From: Kitasatospora sp. GP82
Lineage (GTDB): Bacteria > Actinomycetota > Actinomycetes > Streptomycetales > Streptomycetaceae
DNA length: 64,000 nucleotides
Assembly (NCBI RefSeq): GCF_029892105.1
Contig: NZ_JARZAJ010000006.1
Span: 204,254-268,253, forward strand
Direction of reading: 5' to 3'
Part shown: one piece after another, positions 26,113 through 34,674 of the stretch
Position numbering within the stretch: the stretch's first letter is position 1
Layout: the number at the start of each line of letters is the position of its first letter
Made by a program: the position numbers and the translations under genes
Notes under the pieces: model-generated
Told to the model about the DNA's origin: nothing
Seen by the model: the letters and a program-made list of their open reading frames with translations, nothing else
Database searches by the model: none

Positions 26113-26760
26113 CTACCGGGCGACGGGCGGGCTCATTCGGACCTCGTCACCGCAGATGGTGACCTCCGTCGGCTTGCCGCTCTGATCCACCACCGGGACC
26201 TGGACTCCGGTGCTGTCACCCGGCGCGGCCACATCGGCGGTACTGGCAGTGACCAGGCAGTTGCCGCTGTCCGGCCCCTTGCCGTTCAACTCGGAGTAGC
26301 GCAGGGCGATCACCGCCTTCTTGCCCGCGCCCAGCGTCACCGGAGCAGGGCTGCCCTTCCCGACCCCGTCGACCTCCGGCCCCTTGCCCACGTGGAACTC
26401 AAGCTTCGGGTAACCGGCCAGGGTGCAGCTGTGGGAGCCGGAGTTGACGGCGACGAGTTCGGCGTTCGCCGGGTCCTTCGCGCTGGTGCCCGCGTCGGTG
26501 AGGCGGGTGAGTGTCCACCTCAGGTTCCGCGTGCCGCACTTGGCGGCCTTCGAGCTGCCATTGCCCGTCGGCGCCGTGGTCCCGGCGGCGGACGAGGCGG
26601 GGGCCGGAGCTGCGGACTGGCCCGCGATCGGTGCGGCGGATATCGGCACGGCCCCATCGGCCTTCGGCGGGTTGGCCGTGGGGCTGGAACTGCAGGCCGT
26701 CAGGCCGAGTCCGGCCAGCAGCGCGGACAAGGAAACCGTCAACAGATAGCGCGAGCGCAT
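26113..26760 (-). CDS. DUF4232-type lipoprotein
   Basis: A 215-residue exported lipoprotein. The start is ATG 26760, which puts the signal peptide (SRYLLTVSLSALLAGLG) and lipobox LTACSSS at the N-terminus, with Cys at about residue 23. A Pro/Ala/Ser-rich linker (25-70) leads to a C-terminal domain resembling DUF4232: RNLRWTLTRLTDAGT, SGSHSCTLAGYPKLEF, RYSELNG and the final CGDEV. Two Cys near 116 and 207 could form a disulphide. DUF4232 proteins are widespread in actinobacterial envelopes; function unknown. A single-gene transcript ends at the hairpin directly downstream. Confidence 0.85.
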   Translation of the reverse strand: MRSRYLLTVSLSALLAGLGLTACSSSPTANPPKADGAVPISAAPIAGQSAAPAPASSAAGTTAPTGNGSSKAAKCGTRNLRWTLTRLTDAGTSAKDPANAELVAVNSGSHSCTLAGYPKLEFHVGKGPEVDGVGKGSPAPVTLGAGKKAVIALRYSELNGKGPDSGNCLVTASTADVAAPGDSTGVQVPVVDQSGKPTEVTICGDEVRMSPPVAR

Positions 26761-26822
26761 GGATCCCCCCGGATCGTCAGGACAGCCGACGGGCCACCTC
26801 TGCCCGGCCGGGCTGTGCGTTC

Positions 26823-27458
26823 TCAGGGGTGAAGACACCGGGGAAGGCTCGCTCGGTTGCCTCTGGATGAGATTTTCCTGAGACGCACTCGCTGAGGTTT
26901 TCGTACTGTTGTCGGGTGGTGACAGATGGTGATCCCTGCTCGCGGTTCCTCGTACCTGAGGTTCGAGACTCCTGCCTCCGCGGCGAACGTGCGTAGATGC
27001 ACATCCACGGCGACGTGCGAGCGGCCGACGAGGTCACTGATGTAGTCCACGGTCTTCGGCTCTACACCCTTCACCTCCCGCAGGGCGACGCGGTTCGCCC
27101 GGTCGCCGAGCCAGGCGTGGAGGTCATCGCGGTCATCAACTCCGTTGGCAGCAAGCAGATCGGTGATGTCTTGGGCCGTCGCGACCTTGCGGGGGCTGTT
27201 GAATTTCATGGCGACGGCGAGATCTCCCATAGAGAGTCGCGCCTGGAAGCCACGGACCGTGGCAGCGTCGGGCCATGCCGACTGGAGCTGGAGGAGCCGA
27301 GGCCGGATCTGCACCTCATACTTGCGTTGCGCATGGAAGCTGGCATCGCAGATCACAGCGCCCATGTGCGTCCAGCCGCCGGGCGGCGGGAACGGGCCGT
27401 CTCCAAGGAGGGTCCGCACCTGAGCGGCGAGCCGCTCGACTGGGCTGAGTGTGGTCAT
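26823..27458 (-). CDS. HhH-GPD-like protein with altered C-terminus
   Basis: A 211-residue soluble protein. Residues ~80-165 contain a region resembling helix-hairpin-helix DNA glycosylases: GVEPKTVDYISDLVGRSHV, then AVDVHLRTFAAEAGV, where the Lys and Asp fit the HhH-GPD pattern. Start ATG 27458 gives MTTLSPVERLAAQVRTLL. From about residue 172 (LRYEEPRAGITICHHP onward) the sequence becomes basic and unlike the helical tail I expect, so the 3' end was probably replaced or shifted. Whether it is a working glycosylase is unclear: the classic iron-sulphur Cys cluster of endonuclease III is absent. Activity is not certain. Confidence 0.6.
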   Translation of the reverse strand: MTTLSPVERLAAQVRTLLGDGPFPPPGGWTHMGAVICDASFHAQRKYEVQIRPRLLQLQSAWPDAATVRGFQARLSMGDLAVAMKFNSPRKVATAQDITDLLAANGVDDRDDLHAWLGDRANRVALREVKGVEPKTVDYISDLVGRSHVAVDVHLRTFAAEAGVSNLRYEEPRAGITICHHPTTVRKPQRVRLRKISSRGNRASLPRCLHP

Positions 27459-27783
27459 GGACCAATGCTGCTGGTTCGGGCTGACAGTTGGGGCGGGACG
27501 GCAGAACTCGGAAGATCGGGAGGGCTTTCCTTCGACGGCCCCGCCACAGGAATACGGCACCCCACGAATAACGGCAGCCCACCAGTCCAGGCCGAAACCC
27601 CTGCAGGCGACCAGCGATACCCGGACGCTCCTCGCCACTCCGGCAGAAGCCGAGATTGCCGCCTGCCCGCCGGCCGAGGCTGTCGGCCCAGAGCGTGTCT
27701 GAAAGATCGTGTAAGTCCGCGATGTGACAGGCTGGCCGGGGCCTGCGATCTGGGCCTTGATCAGCCGGGACGGGAGATGCACT
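27459..27783. other. Intergenic region between the HhH-GPD-like gene and the phosphatase gene
   Basis: About 325 bases separating divergent genes; it should hold both promoters. A stretch GTGTCTGAAAGATCGTG near 27697 resembles the ends of some insertion sequences, but no partner end or transposase was found, so this is only a hint. No coding signal is convincing. Confidence 0.4.
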
Positions 27784-28887
27784 GTGAAAGTCCTGCGACC
27801 CACGCTGGCGAAGGTGCCGTGGATGCTCGCGGCGCTGGCCCTCGTCGCTGGCGTCCTGCTGGACCGTTTCGCGCCCCAGCCGTACACGGGACTCCCGCTG
27901 CTGGCAGCCGCACCGCTCGTCGCGGGTGCCACGCTCTCCTTCCGCTCCGCGCTCGCCGTCGTGTGTGTCACATGCGTGGTCTCGGTGTTGGTGGATATCG
28001 AACGCGGGCGTCCGGCGACACCATTGTTCGTCGATCTTGCCGTGGTCGGCTTGATCGGAGTGCTGGCTCTAGCGGTCAACCGGCTGATTGTGCGGCAAGG
28101 GCGCGATCTGGCGCTGGCCAGGGATGTCGCGGAGGGGGTCCAGCGGGCGGTGCTCCCGGAGCCGCCGAGGAAGGTCGGGCCGCTGGCCGTAGCTGCGGGG
28201 TACACGGCGGCGCAGGCCGAGGCGCGGATCGGTGGTGATTTCTTCACGGTGCAGGAGACGCCGTTCGGGGTTCGGATGATCATCGGCGATGTGCGGGGCA
28301 AAGGTATTTCGGCTGTCGCCGCCGTGTCGATCGCGATCGGAATCTTCCGTCAGGAGGCCGAGTACGCTCCCACCTTGGTCACGCTGGGGCAGCGGATGGA
28401 CGAGGCGCTGACCAGGGAAGCAGCCCGGAGCAGCACGGTGTATTCCATGGAGGGCTTCATTACCGCTGTGCTGGCCGAGGTCTCCGCCGACGGCGAGGTA
28501 CTGAGCCTGGTGAACCGCGGGCATCCGCCCCCGTACCTGATTCACGACGGACAGCTTGTACGGCTCGACCCGAGCACCCCGCAGCTGCCCCTCGGCCTGG
28601 GGCTGGGTGATCTCACTCCTGCTGGCTCCGTGCCTGCCGATGTGGTGCGGCTGCCCCCGGGGGCCTCGCTGTTGTTGGTGACTGACGGTGTCACCGAGGC
28701 GCGGGACAAGCGGGGGACTTTCTATGATCCGCTCGCCTCAGAGTGCATGCGCAGGTGGTTCAGTAACCCCGATGCGGTGGTGGATGCCCTCATCAAAGAC
28801 GTCGGCCGCTGGACCGAGGGCAAACGCGACGACGACATGGCCATCCTGGTGGTCACCCGGCGCCACCGCCCTCCCCGCGTCGCCTGA
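27784..28887 (+). CDS. Membrane PP2C/SpoIIE-type protein phosphatase
   Basis: A 367-residue protein. Residues 1-105 hold about three membrane segments (WMLAALALVAGVLLDRF; LLAAAPLVAGATL; LAVVGLIGVLALAV). Residues 130-360 form the SpoIIE/RsbU phosphatase domain with metal-binding Asp residues in EARIGGDFF, GDVRGKGISA, TDGVTEARD and KRDDDMAILVV. Such enzymes dephosphorylate anti-sigma antagonists in streptomycete stress and development. Start GTG 27784 lies after GGGAGATGC and is preferred to an in-frame start at 27724, which precedes non-conserved sequence. No sensor domain is present outside the membrane part, and no partner anti-sigma gene is adjacent. Confidence 0.9.
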   Translation: MKVLRPTLAKVPWMLAALALVAGVLLDRFAPQPYTGLPLLAAAPLVAGATLSFRSALAVVCVTCVVSVLVDIERGRPATPLFVDLAVVGLIGVLALAVNRLIVRQGRDLALARDVAEGVQRAVLPEPPRKVGPLAVAAGYTAAQAEARIGGDFFTVQETPFGVRMIIGDVRGKGISAVAAVSIAIGIFRQEAEYAPTLVTLGQRMDEALTREAARSSTVYSMEGFITAVLAEVSADGEVLSLVNRGHPPPYLIHDGQLVRLDPSTPQLPLGLGLGDLTPAGSVPADVVRLPPGASLLLVTDGVTEARDKRGTFYDPLASECMRRWFSNPDAVVDALIKDVGRWTEGKRDDDMAILVVTRRHRPPRVA

Positions 28888-29064
28888 AGTCTCGGAACCC
28901 GTGCCGATGCGCAGGCGCGCCGCCGCAAGGTGGACCTGGGCGCAGTACATCTCGGCCGCCTCGACGTCCGCAAGGTGCGTCGTCCACGCTTCGAGCCGAC
29001 GGCTGCGGACTGCCGCCGGCGGACGCATCTCGGTGCGCCCCGCCCCGGGACACGTAAGCCCAGG

Positions 29065-30024
29065 TCAGCGTGCCCGACCCCGTGGTTTCAGGGGGACGGC
29101 GGGCAGCTCGGGAGCGGCCAGCCGAGCACCGTCGTAGCCGTGCACCTCACCGAACCGGGCCCCCTTTGCCCAGTCCTCCCGGGCCTGTACGATCTCCTCA
29201 CCGGATCGGCCGATGAAGTTCCACCACATCACGATCTGCTCCTCGAACGGCTCGCCGCCGATCAGCAGGATCGAGCTGTCCGTCCGGGCCAGCAGCGGCA
29301 GTTCGCGGCGCCCGCAGCCCAGGTAGAGCATCGACCCCGGCTCGACCCGGGCTCCGTCCACATCCACGCTGCCCGTCATCGCCATCACCGCGTACTCGAA
29401 GTCAGGCTCCAGCGGCAGTCGGTGTTCGGCACCCTCGCGCAGTGTGAGGTCGGCGCCGACCAGTGGCGTGTACGTCCGTCCCGGCGAGGTCGCGCCGTCC
29501 AGTGAGCCCAGGATCAGGGTGGCGTCCAGGCCCGCCGCGGTGACCTTCGGCAGCTCGGCGTGGTGCTCGAAGGCGGGGTCGGCGTGCCGGTGTTCGCCGG
29601 GGAGCGCGACCCAGAGCTGCGCGCCGTGCAGCAGCCGGGCGTGCTCACGCGGAGACTCCTCCGAGTGCGAGATCGCCCGGCCCGAGGTCATCAGGCCCAG
29701 CTCGTACGGGCGTACGGTCTGCAGGCTGCCGAGGCTGTCGCGGTGCAGCACCTCGCCCTCGTGCAGCCAGCTGACCGTCTGCAGACCCATGTGCGGATGC
29801 GGGGGCACCTGCATACCGGTCTCGTCCGCGATGTCGTCCGGGCCGTAGTGGTCCACGAAGCACCAGGCCCCGACCATCCGCCGTCCGATGTTCGGCAGCA
29901 GCCGCCGCACCTCGGTGGACTCCCCCAGCTCCACCTGACGGCCGGTCAACAGCTCCTTCACGGGACCGGTGCCGGCCTCCCCGCCGCAGCGGGTCGGGGC
30001 GGGCTTGAGATCGAGATTGCTCAT
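29065..30024 (-). CDS. Pirin family protein
   Basis: A 319-residue bicupin. The N-terminal cupin carries the metal-binding pattern PPHPHMGLQTVSWL with the later HRDSLGS and Glu (HEGEVLH), as in pirins that bind iron; some have quercetin dioxygenase activity. The C-terminal cupin ends with GGEPFEEQIVMWWNF, a pirin signature. ATG 30024 (MSNLDLK) has GGAGTG 5-6 bases upstream and is preferred to the GTG at 30030. It is transcribed away from rpe. Role: probably redox-sensing or oxygenase; not established in streptomycetes. Confidence 0.92.
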   Translation of the reverse strand: MSNLDLKPAPTRCGGEAGTGPVKELLTGRQVELGESTEVRRLLPNIGRRMVGAWCFVDHYGPDDIADETGMQVPPHPHMGLQTVSWLHEGEVLHRDSLGSLQTVRPYELGLMTSGRAISHSEESPREHARLLHGAQLWVALPGEHRHADPAFEHHAELPKVTAAGLDATLILGSLDGATSPGRTYTPLVGADLTLREGAEHRLPLEPDFEYAVMAMTGSVDVDGARVEPGSMLYLGCGRRELPLLARTDSSILLIGGEPFEEQIVMWWNFIGRSGEEIVQAREDWAKGARFGEVHGYDGARLAAPELPAVPLKPRGRAR

Positions 30025-30294
30025 TCGCACTCCAGGGCTGGCAACGGGGTCCGCGGTCTCACGGTTTCACGGCCGAAACGATCGTCGGTCATACCGTACG
30101 GTTCACGATCCATCGGCTCACGCGCGCCACCGTCAAACCGCGGCCCGCCGCTCGGAATCCGGGCGGGCCACTGCCCGTCGAACTCGCTCGGACTCCGTCA
30201 ACTTCCCCGCCGCACAGCCGCGTCGCCGCCGAACGCAGACGCCGACGGTCCGTCAGACGTCGACTGTCCGTCAGACGCCGGGGCCCCGGGCCGC

Positions 30295-30978
30295 TCAGTG
30301 CGCGCAGGCCCAGGGCGCGGTCGCCGTGGCCGCCTCCGCCTGGGCGCGCAGCGCGCGGACGGCCTCGGCCGGGTCGGCCGCGCCGTACACCGCCGAGCCC
30401 GCCACGAAGACATCGGCGCCGGCCTCGGCGCAGCGCTCGATGGTGGCGGCGGAGACGCCGCCGTCGACCTGGAGCCAGAGGTCCAGGCCGTGCTTGTCGA
30501 TCAGTTCACGGGTGCGCCGGATCTTGGGGAGCATGATGTCCAGGAACGCCTGGCCGCCGAAGCCCGGCTCCACGGTCATGATCAGAACCATGTCGAGCTC
30601 GGGCAGCAGGTCCTCGTACGGCTCGATCGGGGTGGCCGGCCTGAGGGCCATCGAGGCACGGGCGCCCTTGGCCCGGATCTCCCGGGCGAGGCGGACGGGG
30701 GCGGCGGCGGCCTCGGCGTGGAAGGTCACCGAACCGGCGCCCGCCTCGACGTACTGCGGGGCCCAGCGGTCGGCCTGCTCGATCATCAGGTGGCAGTCGA
30801 GCGGGATGTCGGTGGCCCGGGCCAGGGACTCGACGATCGGCACGCCCAGCGTGAGGTTGGGGACGAAGTGGTTGTCCATGACGTCCACATGGAGCCAGTC
30901 CGCGCCTCGGACCGCCTCGGCCTCCTGGGCGAGGCGGGCGAAGTCGGCAGACAGGATGCTGGGGTTGATCTGCGCCAT
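30295..30978 (-). CDS. rpe: Ribulose-phosphate 3-epimerase
   Basis: A 227-residue TIM-barrel enzyme interconverting ribulose 5-phosphate and xylulose 5-phosphate in the pentose phosphate pathway. Motifs are complete: [13 protein letters not shown], metal-binding [12 protein letters not shown], catalytic Asp region [20 protein letters not shown], and the phosphate loop [12 protein letters not shown]. Length is typical (about 220-230). Cytosolic housekeeping gene, upstream of the core block on the same strand. Confidence 0.96.
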   Translation of the reverse strand: MAQINPSILSADFARLAQEAEAVRGADWLHVDVMDNHFVPNLTLGVPIVESLARATDIPLDCHLMIEQADRWAPQYVEAGAGSVTFHAEAAAAPVRLAREIRAKGARASMALRPATPIEPYEDLLPELDMVLIMTVEPGFGGQAFLDIMLPKIRRTRELIDKHGLDLWLQVDGGVSAATIERCAEAGADVFVAGSAVYGAADPAEAVRALRAQAEAATATAPWACAH

Positions 30979-31164
30979 TTCCGGGTACCTTCACAACTCG
31001 GTGCGGGCGGCGGGAGCGGCCACCTGAGATCCATCATCCCTCCTGTCGTCGGCGCAGCGTGTGCAGCGAGATCCGCTCGTGACCCGCATCACAACGGTTG
31101 CGGGCCAGGATCCCGTACCCTGTGGCCCGCTTCGGTCGCGGCCCGCTCCGAGAAAGGTGTCCCG

Positions 31165-32019
31165 ATGTCCGAGCTGGTGCATCCCGCGCGCGCCCTGTGG
31201 TGGCTCTTCGAGCCGGTGCACGCTCTCACCTACTTCTCCCCCGAGGGCCGGGCGGCGTACGAGGATGCGGGGCTGCGCGGCAGCTGGCGCGGGTACTTCG
31301 CCGGTCGGTCCGCGCCGCTGGGCGCGGTGGACGCCGCGCCGGTGGTCGCCGCCTTCTTCAACTTCGCCCCGGCGATGGTCGAGCGGGCACTCCCGGACGT
31401 CTGGCAGCGCGCCAGCCCCGAGGCCGCGCTTCGGGCCCGGACGGCAGGGGCATCGGCGGCGCTGGAGCGCGTACTGGCCACCGTCAAGCCGGATCTGATC
31501 GAGCGTTCGGTGCAGCTGCTGGAGCGCGCGGTGGACGGCCTCGACTGTTGTGGGCGCGTGCTGGCCGCCGCGAACTCCGCTCTGCCGCGCCCCGAGGGCC
31601 AGTTGGCCCGGCTCTGGCACGCCACCACCGTCCTGCGCGAGCACCGGGGCGACGGACACGTCGCCGCCCTGGTCACCGAGGGACTGGACGGCTGCGAGGC
31701 GCTGGTGGTGCGCTGCGCGCTGGACGTCCGCCGCGAGATGCTCCAGCCGTTCCGGGGCTGGACGGACGAGGAGTGGGACGCCGCCACCGTCCGTCTGACC
31801 GAACGCGGCTGGCTCGACCCCGACGGCACCATCTCCCCCGACGGACGCCGCCGCCACCAGGCCCTGGAGGCCGCCACCGACCTCGCCGCCGCCCGCGTCT
31901 GGTCCGGCTTCCACCGCTCCGAACTCGACGAACTCGCCGCCGCGCTGGGACCTGTCTCCACCGCCTGCCGCGCCGAACTCCCCCCGCTCAACCCGATCGG
32001 CCTCCCCAGCAGCAGCTGA
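31165..32019 (+). CDS. SCO6650/SalK-like family protein
   Basis: A 284-residue cytosolic protein of the streptomycete SCO6650/SalK-like family. Start ATG 31165 gives MSELVHPARALWWLFEPVHA. Recognisable parts: YFSPEGRAAYEDAGLRG, WRGYFAGRSAPLG, VVAAFFNFAP, and a C-terminal winged-helix-like half with LWHATTVLREHRGDGHVAAL, WTDEEWDAATVRLTERGWLD and HQALEAATDLAA. The C-terminal part resembles MarR-type helix-turn-helix regions and may bind DNA or a small molecule. It stands alone, divergent from rpe with about 186 bases between them. No biochemical role is assigned. Confidence 0.82.
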   Translation: MSELVHPARALWWLFEPVHALTYFSPEGRAAYEDAGLRGSWRGYFAGRSAPLGAVDAAPVVAAFFNFAPAMVERALPDVWQRASPEAALRARTAGASAALERVLATVKPDLIERSVQLLERAVDGLDCCGRVLAAANSALPRPEGQLARLWHATTVLREHRGDGHVAALVTEGLDGCEALVVRCALDVRREMLQPFRGWTDEEWDAATVRLTERGWLDPDGTISPDGRRRHQALEAATDLAAARVWSGFHRSELDELAAALGPVSTACRAELPPLNPIGLPSSS

Positions 32020-32050
32020 CGGCTCGCCGCAGGCGGCTCAGAGGCGGGGC

Positions 32051-32761
32051 TCAGGGTTGCCGGCCGGCCTGGGCGGCCGCGAACTCCCGGGCGAGGACGG
32101 GGGAGAGCGCGGGGACTTCGCCGAAGTCGGGGTCGACACGGTAGTGGAGGCGGTTGAGGGCGGCTTCGAGCCTGTGGGGCAGCACCAGGCGGCGCCTGCT
32201 GTGGCACTGCCTGATCAGGTCGCGCTGCACCTCCTCGGACAGGAGCGAGCGCAGGCCGCCGTCGGTGTGCTCGCTCAGGTGCGCCGCCAGGCGTCGGCTC
32301 TGGGCTCGCCAGTAGTCGGCGTCCCGGTGCTCGGCGCGTCTGCGGTGGGCGAGGAACAGGCAGAAGGCCGCATTTCTGCTGCCGCCGCCCGCCGCGAACT
32401 GCCACCAGAAGCAGGCGGAGTCCCGGTAGCCGGCCAGGTGCAGCAGGGCGCCGAACACGAGGGCCCCGGCGGGTTCGATGTCGCCGGTGTCGGCGAGTTT
32501 CCGCAGACCGGCGGCGGCCTGCGGGGCGGTGACGATCAGAGTGACGGCGAGGTCCAGGTCATGGGCGGCCTGGTCCGCGGCCGCGGGAAAACGGTGCGGC
32601 ACCTCGGTCTTCGGCCGTGACCTGCGGCGGGCCTGCACGGCCTGGTCGATGCGCCGGCGTGCGGCCTCGCCGTCGTAGTCGTCGTACTCGTCCGCGAGAA
32701 CCTCGGCATCGTCCAGCACGGCGTCGATGGAAGGGAGTTCGTCGGCGCGGTGCACGGTCAC
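32051..32761 (-). CDS. Hypothetical protein coupled to an ECF sigma factor
   Basis: A 236-residue protein of unknown function. An acidic N-terminus (LDDAEVLADEYDDYDG) is followed by helical Arg/Ala-rich sequence: TGDIEPAGALVFGALLHLAG, SACFWWQFAAGG, AAFCLFLAHRRRAEHRDAD, reminiscent of tetratricopeptide-like helices. No signal peptide or membrane segment. Its GTG start overlaps the sigma factor stop (GTGA), so the two are translated together. That coupling suggests a regulator or partner of the sigma factor, although no zinc-binding HxxxCxxC anti-sigma motif is present. Confidence 0.7.
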   Translation of the reverse strand: MTVHRADELPSIDAVLDDAEVLADEYDDYDGEAARRRIDQAVQARRRSRPKTEVPHRFPAAADQAAHDLDLAVTLIVTAPQAAAGLRKLADTGDIEPAGALVFGALLHLAGYRDSACFWWQFAAGGGSRNAAFCLFLAHRRRAEHRDADYWRAQSRRLAAHLSEHTDGGLRSLLSEEVQRDLIRQCHSRRRLVLPHRLEAALNRLHYRVDPDFGEVPALSPVLAREFAAAQAGRQP

Positions 32762-33402
32762 TCTTTCGAATCGGGCGGATCGGGCGGATCGGGCGGAGCC
32801 GGCAGCTCGGGCGGCTCGGGCAGGCAGAGCTCCTTGGCCAGCGCACGTCTGGCGTGCCGGACATGGGACCGGACGGTTGCCTCCTCGATCCCCAGCTGAT
32901 CGGCCGTCTCCGCGGCGGACAGCTGTAGTACATAGCGCAGCACTATGACGTCGTACTGGCGGTCGGGGAGCCCGGAGATCGCCGAGTACAGGCCGAGTCC
33001 GCTCTCGATGGCGGCGAACTCGTCGCGCGTCTCGTGGACGAGCAGCTTGCGGATCGCCGCCTGGAAGGACGCGGTGCCGACCAGGGCCGGCTGTATGCCG
33101 CGCTTGTCCAGCCAGCTGTGGACGTGCTCCCTCAGGACCGTCCAGGCGTAGCCGGGCACCGACTCCTGCTCCAGGACGTGGTCCCAGTTCTCCAGGAGAT
33201 CCGCGCAGGCGTCGTCCACGACGGACTGCGCCGCCGCCCGGTTGCCCACCTGGGTGTGGGTGTAGCGCAGCCAGAGTCTGCAGTGGTGCTCGTGGAAGGC
33301 GGAGAAGGTCAGGTTCCCCCGCAGAGCCGGCCGTTGCGGCGGTCGGAGGTGCGGGACGCAGGTGCCGACGGCGCCCAGGGCGCCGGTGGGCGGATGCCCC
33401 AT
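32758..33402 (-). CDS. ECF-type RNA polymerase sigma factor
   Basis: A 214-residue sigma-70 family protein. Region 2 is about residues 30-95 (SAFHEHHCRLWLRYTHTQVG, AQSVVDDACADLLENWDHV) and region 4 about 140-195 (SGLPDRQYDVIVLRYVLQLS, AAETADQLGIEEATVRSHVRHA). A Pro-rich acidic tail PPDPPDPPDSKE ends it. Start ATG 33402 follows AGGAGCG and matches a TGATG overlap with a short upstream frame. The downstream gene overlaps by 4 bases. The region 2-4 linker is short, as in ECF factors. Target promoters cannot be read from this sequence. Confidence 0.87.
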   Translation of the reverse strand: MGHPPTGALGAVGTCVPHLRPPQRPALRGNLTFSAFHEHHCRLWLRYTHTQVGNRAAAQSVVDDACADLLENWDHVLEQESVPGYAWTVLREHVHSWLDKRGIQPALVGTASFQAAIRKLLVHETRDEFAAIESGLGLYSAISGLPDRQYDVIVLRYVLQLSAAETADQLGIEEATVRSHVRHARRALAKELCLPEPPELPAPPDPPDPPDSKE

Positions 33403-33536
33403 CAGGCGCTCCTCTCCGGGGTGTCGGCCGGATCGACCGCGGCGGTGCGTATGCCGGCGGCGAGGATCCGGGAGGCGGTCCCCCGATCCGCCAGGGTTTC
33501 CAGAGCGATGATCACGGACGTCCCGTTCGTGGGCAC
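33402..33536 (-). CDS. Possible 44-residue leader peptide coupled to the sigma gene
   Basis: From GTG 33536 a short frame (VIIALETLADRGTASRILAA, ending TPERSA) runs to a TGA that overlaps the sigma factor ATG as TGATG. A GGAG lies about 8-12 bases before its GTG. The overlap favours coupled translation, but there is no family evidence and it could be a chance frame in GC-rich DNA. Confidence 0.3.
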   Translation of the reverse strand: MPTNGTSVIIALETLADRGTASRILAAGIRTAAVDPADTPERSA

Positions 33537-33823
33537 CGCACCGCTCCACGGTGGAGGCGGCCGTCGGTGTGAGACACGCGTACTCTTGCTGATCAGCCAA
33601 CCGGATAAGTGCCCCTCCTGTGCAGCCTTACCACCAAGTTTTCTCACTCAACGGAATAGTGTGACTACTTTCTGTTCAATCACCCCGGCCGGTGCCCCCT
33701 CGAAGCACGGAGGGTGTCGGCCGGATGGTTGCTCCCACCAGGAGCCGGGCATTGATCACCGGTGGCGGGGGGTGGCACGACCTGGCGCGGCCCGGATCGT
33801 CCGACGGCGGCAAGGGGCGCGCG
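33537..33823. other. Divergent promoter region of the sigma and methyltransferase genes
   Basis: About 290 bases, AT-richer than its surroundings around 33590-33680 (TTGCTGATCAG, TTTTCTCACTC, GTGACTACTTTC), consistent with promoters. No binding palindrome or RNA gene was identified. Confidence 0.4.
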
Positions 33824-34636
33824 ATGGCAGACGAAGACGGCGTGGTGGACCTGGAGCTCGACCAGGCCCACTCGGCCCGGATGTACGACTACTACCTGGG
33901 CGGGACGACCAACTTCCCCGCCGACCGCGAGGCGGCCGCGAAGGCCATGACGGTGTTCCCCTCGATCCTGGCGACGGCCCGGATCAACCGGCGGTTCATG
34001 CACCGCTCCACCCGCCTGCTCGCACGGCACGGCATGTCGCAGTTCCTCGACATCGGCACCGGTATCCCCACCTCCCCCAATCTCCACGAGGTCGCCCAGA
34101 GCGTGCTTCCCGAGGCCCGGGTCGTCTACACCGACAACGACCCGATCGTCCTCACCCACGCCCGTGCCCTGCTCCAGAGTCATCCGGCGGGCCGTACCGC
34201 CTACGTACAGGCCGACGTCACCGACCCCGGCGCGCTTCTCGCCTCGCCCGGGCTGCTGGACACCCTCGACCTGGACCGGCCCGTCGCCCTGAGTCTCAAC
34301 GCGCTGCTGCACTTCGTCCCGGACGCACTCGGCGCCCACGAGATCGTCGATCGTCTCAAGGCCGCCCTGGCCCCGGGCAGCACTCTCACCGTCTCCCACG
34401 CCACCCCCGACTTCGACCCCGCGGGGATCGCCCGCCTCACCAGCGCCTACCAGGCGGCCGGCACCCCCGGGCAGGCCCGCACCCGCGACGAGATAGTCCG
34501 CTTCTTCGACGGCTGGCGGCTCCTGGACCCCGGCGTCACTCCGACCCACCAGTGGCGCCCCGACCTCGACGAGGACACCGCCAACGCCACCAGTGTCGAG
34601 GCCGCCTGCTATGCCGGCGTCGCCCGCAAACCCTGA
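33824..34636 (+). CDS. SAM-dependent methyltransferase (streptomycete DUF574 type)
   Basis: A 270-residue class I methyltransferase. The N-terminal motif HSARMYDYYLGGTTNFPADR is the hallmark of the large streptomycete family (DUF574). The SAM-binding loop is FLDIGTGIPTSPNLHEVAQ, the acidic residue binding the ribose is in VVYTDNDPIVL, and the post-loop is YVQADVTDPGALL. The substrate is unknown. ATG 33824 matches the start of the family (MADEDGVVDLELDQAHS). It is convergent with the DNA ligase gene; a few tandem CCGCTTCATC-like repeats lie between them (34658-34697). Confidence 0.9.
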   Translation: MADEDGVVDLELDQAHSARMYDYYLGGTTNFPADREAAAKAMTVFPSILATARINRRFMHRSTRLLARHGMSQFLDIGTGIPTSPNLHEVAQSVLPEARVVYTDNDPIVLTHARALLQSHPAGRTAYVQADVTDPGALLASPGLLDTLDLDRPVALSLNALLHFVPDALGAHEIVDRLKAALAPGSTLTVSHATPDFDPAGIARLTSAYQAAGTPGQARTRDEIVRFFDGWRLLDPGVTPTHQWRPDLDEDTANATSVEAACYAGVARKP

Positions 34637-34674
34637 CGCGGACTGCCACATCCCACTTCCCGCTTCATCCCGCT

